Shown one piece after another: positions 63,502 through 64,000 of a DNA stretch of 64,000 bases. Source of the stretch: Microvirga mediterraneensis (GTDB lineage: Bacteria > Pseudomonadota > Alphaproteobacteria > Rhizobiales > Beijerinckiaceae). The notes under the pieces are model-generated. The model was not told where the DNA came from and did no database searches. It was given only the letters and a program-made list of their open reading frames with translations. Every line of letters begins with the position of its first letter. Position 1 is the stretch's first letter. The stretch covers positions 1 through 64,000 of the forward strand of contig NZ_JACDXJ010000001.1 of assembly GCF_013520865.1 (NCBI RefSeq). The letters run 5' to 3'. The translations under genes were made by a program, and so were the position numbers.

Positions 63502-64000
63502 TCAGACATGCACGTTGCCGAAAGCCAGCTCTCCCACGCCCTTGGGCTTGCGCAGGGTGGCGTAGAGAATCCAGCCATAGAAGACGCCCAGCCCGGCGAT
63601 CACGGCCCATCCGGGGATCGGCCCGATGGCTACGTTGCGGACCCATTCCCCGACCGAGCCGACGAGGTGGGCATCGACGGCATTCTCCTGCATCCTGATG
63701 AAGGTGGTCTTCACCAGCCAGGCGAAGAGCAGGATCAGGAACATCCAGCAATAATTGCGCCTGAGCCGCCGCGTGATGGCCTCGCTGGTGCTGGTCAGGA
63801 ACAGGGGGCGCCGGAGGTCCTCGCCCAGCTTCTGGACCCAATCGTCCGTCGTCCCCTCTTCGGGAGCGAAGATCTGGGCGAAGTAGTTGCGCTCCATCCG
63901 GCGAACCCGGTTGCGGTAAACGTCGAAGAAGCGGTAGCGCCGCGCCTCGATCACCAGCAGCAGGAGCACAAGAACCATGGCGAAGATCAACACGCCGTGA
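63502..64000 (-). CDS. DUF2270 membrane protein, 5' end beyond the window
   Basis: The frame stays open to the right edge, and the visible 166 codons lack the family's N-terminal part, so the gene is cut by the window. Visible are a transmembrane helix (about FAMVLVLLLLVIEARRYRFFDVYRNRVRRMERNYFAQIF), a cytosolic segment and two more hydrophobic helices (WMFLILLFAWLVKTTF; WAVIAGLGVFYGWILYATL). Function of DUF2270 is unknown. The GTG at 63993 is the first start-like codon in view but is unlikely to be the real one. Confidence 0.75.
   Translation of the reverse strand, partial: HGVLIFAMVLVLLLLVIEARRYRFFDVYRNRVRRMERNYFAQIFAPEEGTTDDWVQKLGEDLRRPLFLTSTSEAITRRLRRNYCWMFLILLFAWLVKTTFIRMQENAVDAHLVGSVGEWVRNVAIGPIPGWAVIAGLGVFYGWILYATLRKPKGVGELAFGNVHV

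Overview
The window is about 64 kb of GC-rich DNA from an alphaproteobacterium of the order Rhizobiales (Hyphomicrobiales), most likely the Methylobacteriaceae, with Microvirga as my best guess. The signs are the family make-up (DUF1236 proteins, DUF2270, PrtD/HlyD export pairs, HWE-free NarL-type regulators), a GAAC-N7-GAAC LexA box of the alphaproteobacterial type, and a palindromic intergenic repeat of a kind common in this order. No rRNA, tRNA, CRISPR array, transposase or phage gene was recognised. All genes look intact except the last one, which runs off the right edge.

Layout. 0-0.4 kb: non-coding, with a leftward SOS-type promoter for a gene outside the window. 0.4-4.2 kb: lower tyrosine/phenylalanine degradation (hmgA, fahA, maiA) with a divergent MarR regulator. 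4.2-7.4 kb: orphan amino-acid binding protein, M20 amidohydrolase and divergent GntR regulator. 7.5-9.0 kb: alpha/beta hydrolase and a second MarR regulator. 9.3-13.5 kb: type I secretion pair (PrtD/HlyD) and a small RTX protein made almost only of calcium-binding nonapeptides. 13.5-26.9 kb: a long co-directional glycan cluster (GT2, methyltransferase, two GT4, a GT2-like pseudoenzyme, a tail-anchored protein, two pyruvyl-transferase-family proteins, GalE, a secreted beta-propeller-like protein). 26.9-31.6 kb: three glycoside hydrolases. 32.0-36.2 kb: trans-4-hydroxyproline catabolism (D-hydroxyproline dehydrogenase, epimerase, DapA-family deaminase, GntR regulator). 36.2-47.0 kb: a second PrtD/HlyD pair behind a 2,515-residue peroxidase-RTX protein. 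47.4-52.2 kb: NarX-type histidine kinase and three LuxR-type response regulators, two with altered receivers, plus an RraA-like protein. 52.3-56.9 kb: ECF sigma/anti-sigma pair, two DUF1236 proteins and a subtilisin-like protease. 57.1-62.1 kb: complete branched-chain 2-oxoacid dehydrogenase operon. 62.2-64.0 kb: ABM-like protein, universal stress protein and a truncated DUF2270 membrane protein.

How the parts fit. Two extracellular-matrix systems stand out. The first is a MarR-type gene, a type I exporter, a mini-RTX protein and a glycan operon. A 33-bp palindrome lies between the MarR gene and the exporter, and a partial copy lies in front of the RTX gene, so one regulator probably controls both. 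The cluster has no visible Wzx/Wzy flippase or polymerase. The second is a giant secreted haem peroxidase of the peroxidase-cyclooxygenase superfamily, with RTX blocks, its own exporter downstream and a two-component cluster upstream that shares short promoter motifs with it. A third local circuit is suggested by four promoter-like sequences of the form GRAAY-N16/17-CGTT. They sit in front of the ECF sigma operon, both DUF1236 genes and the protease.
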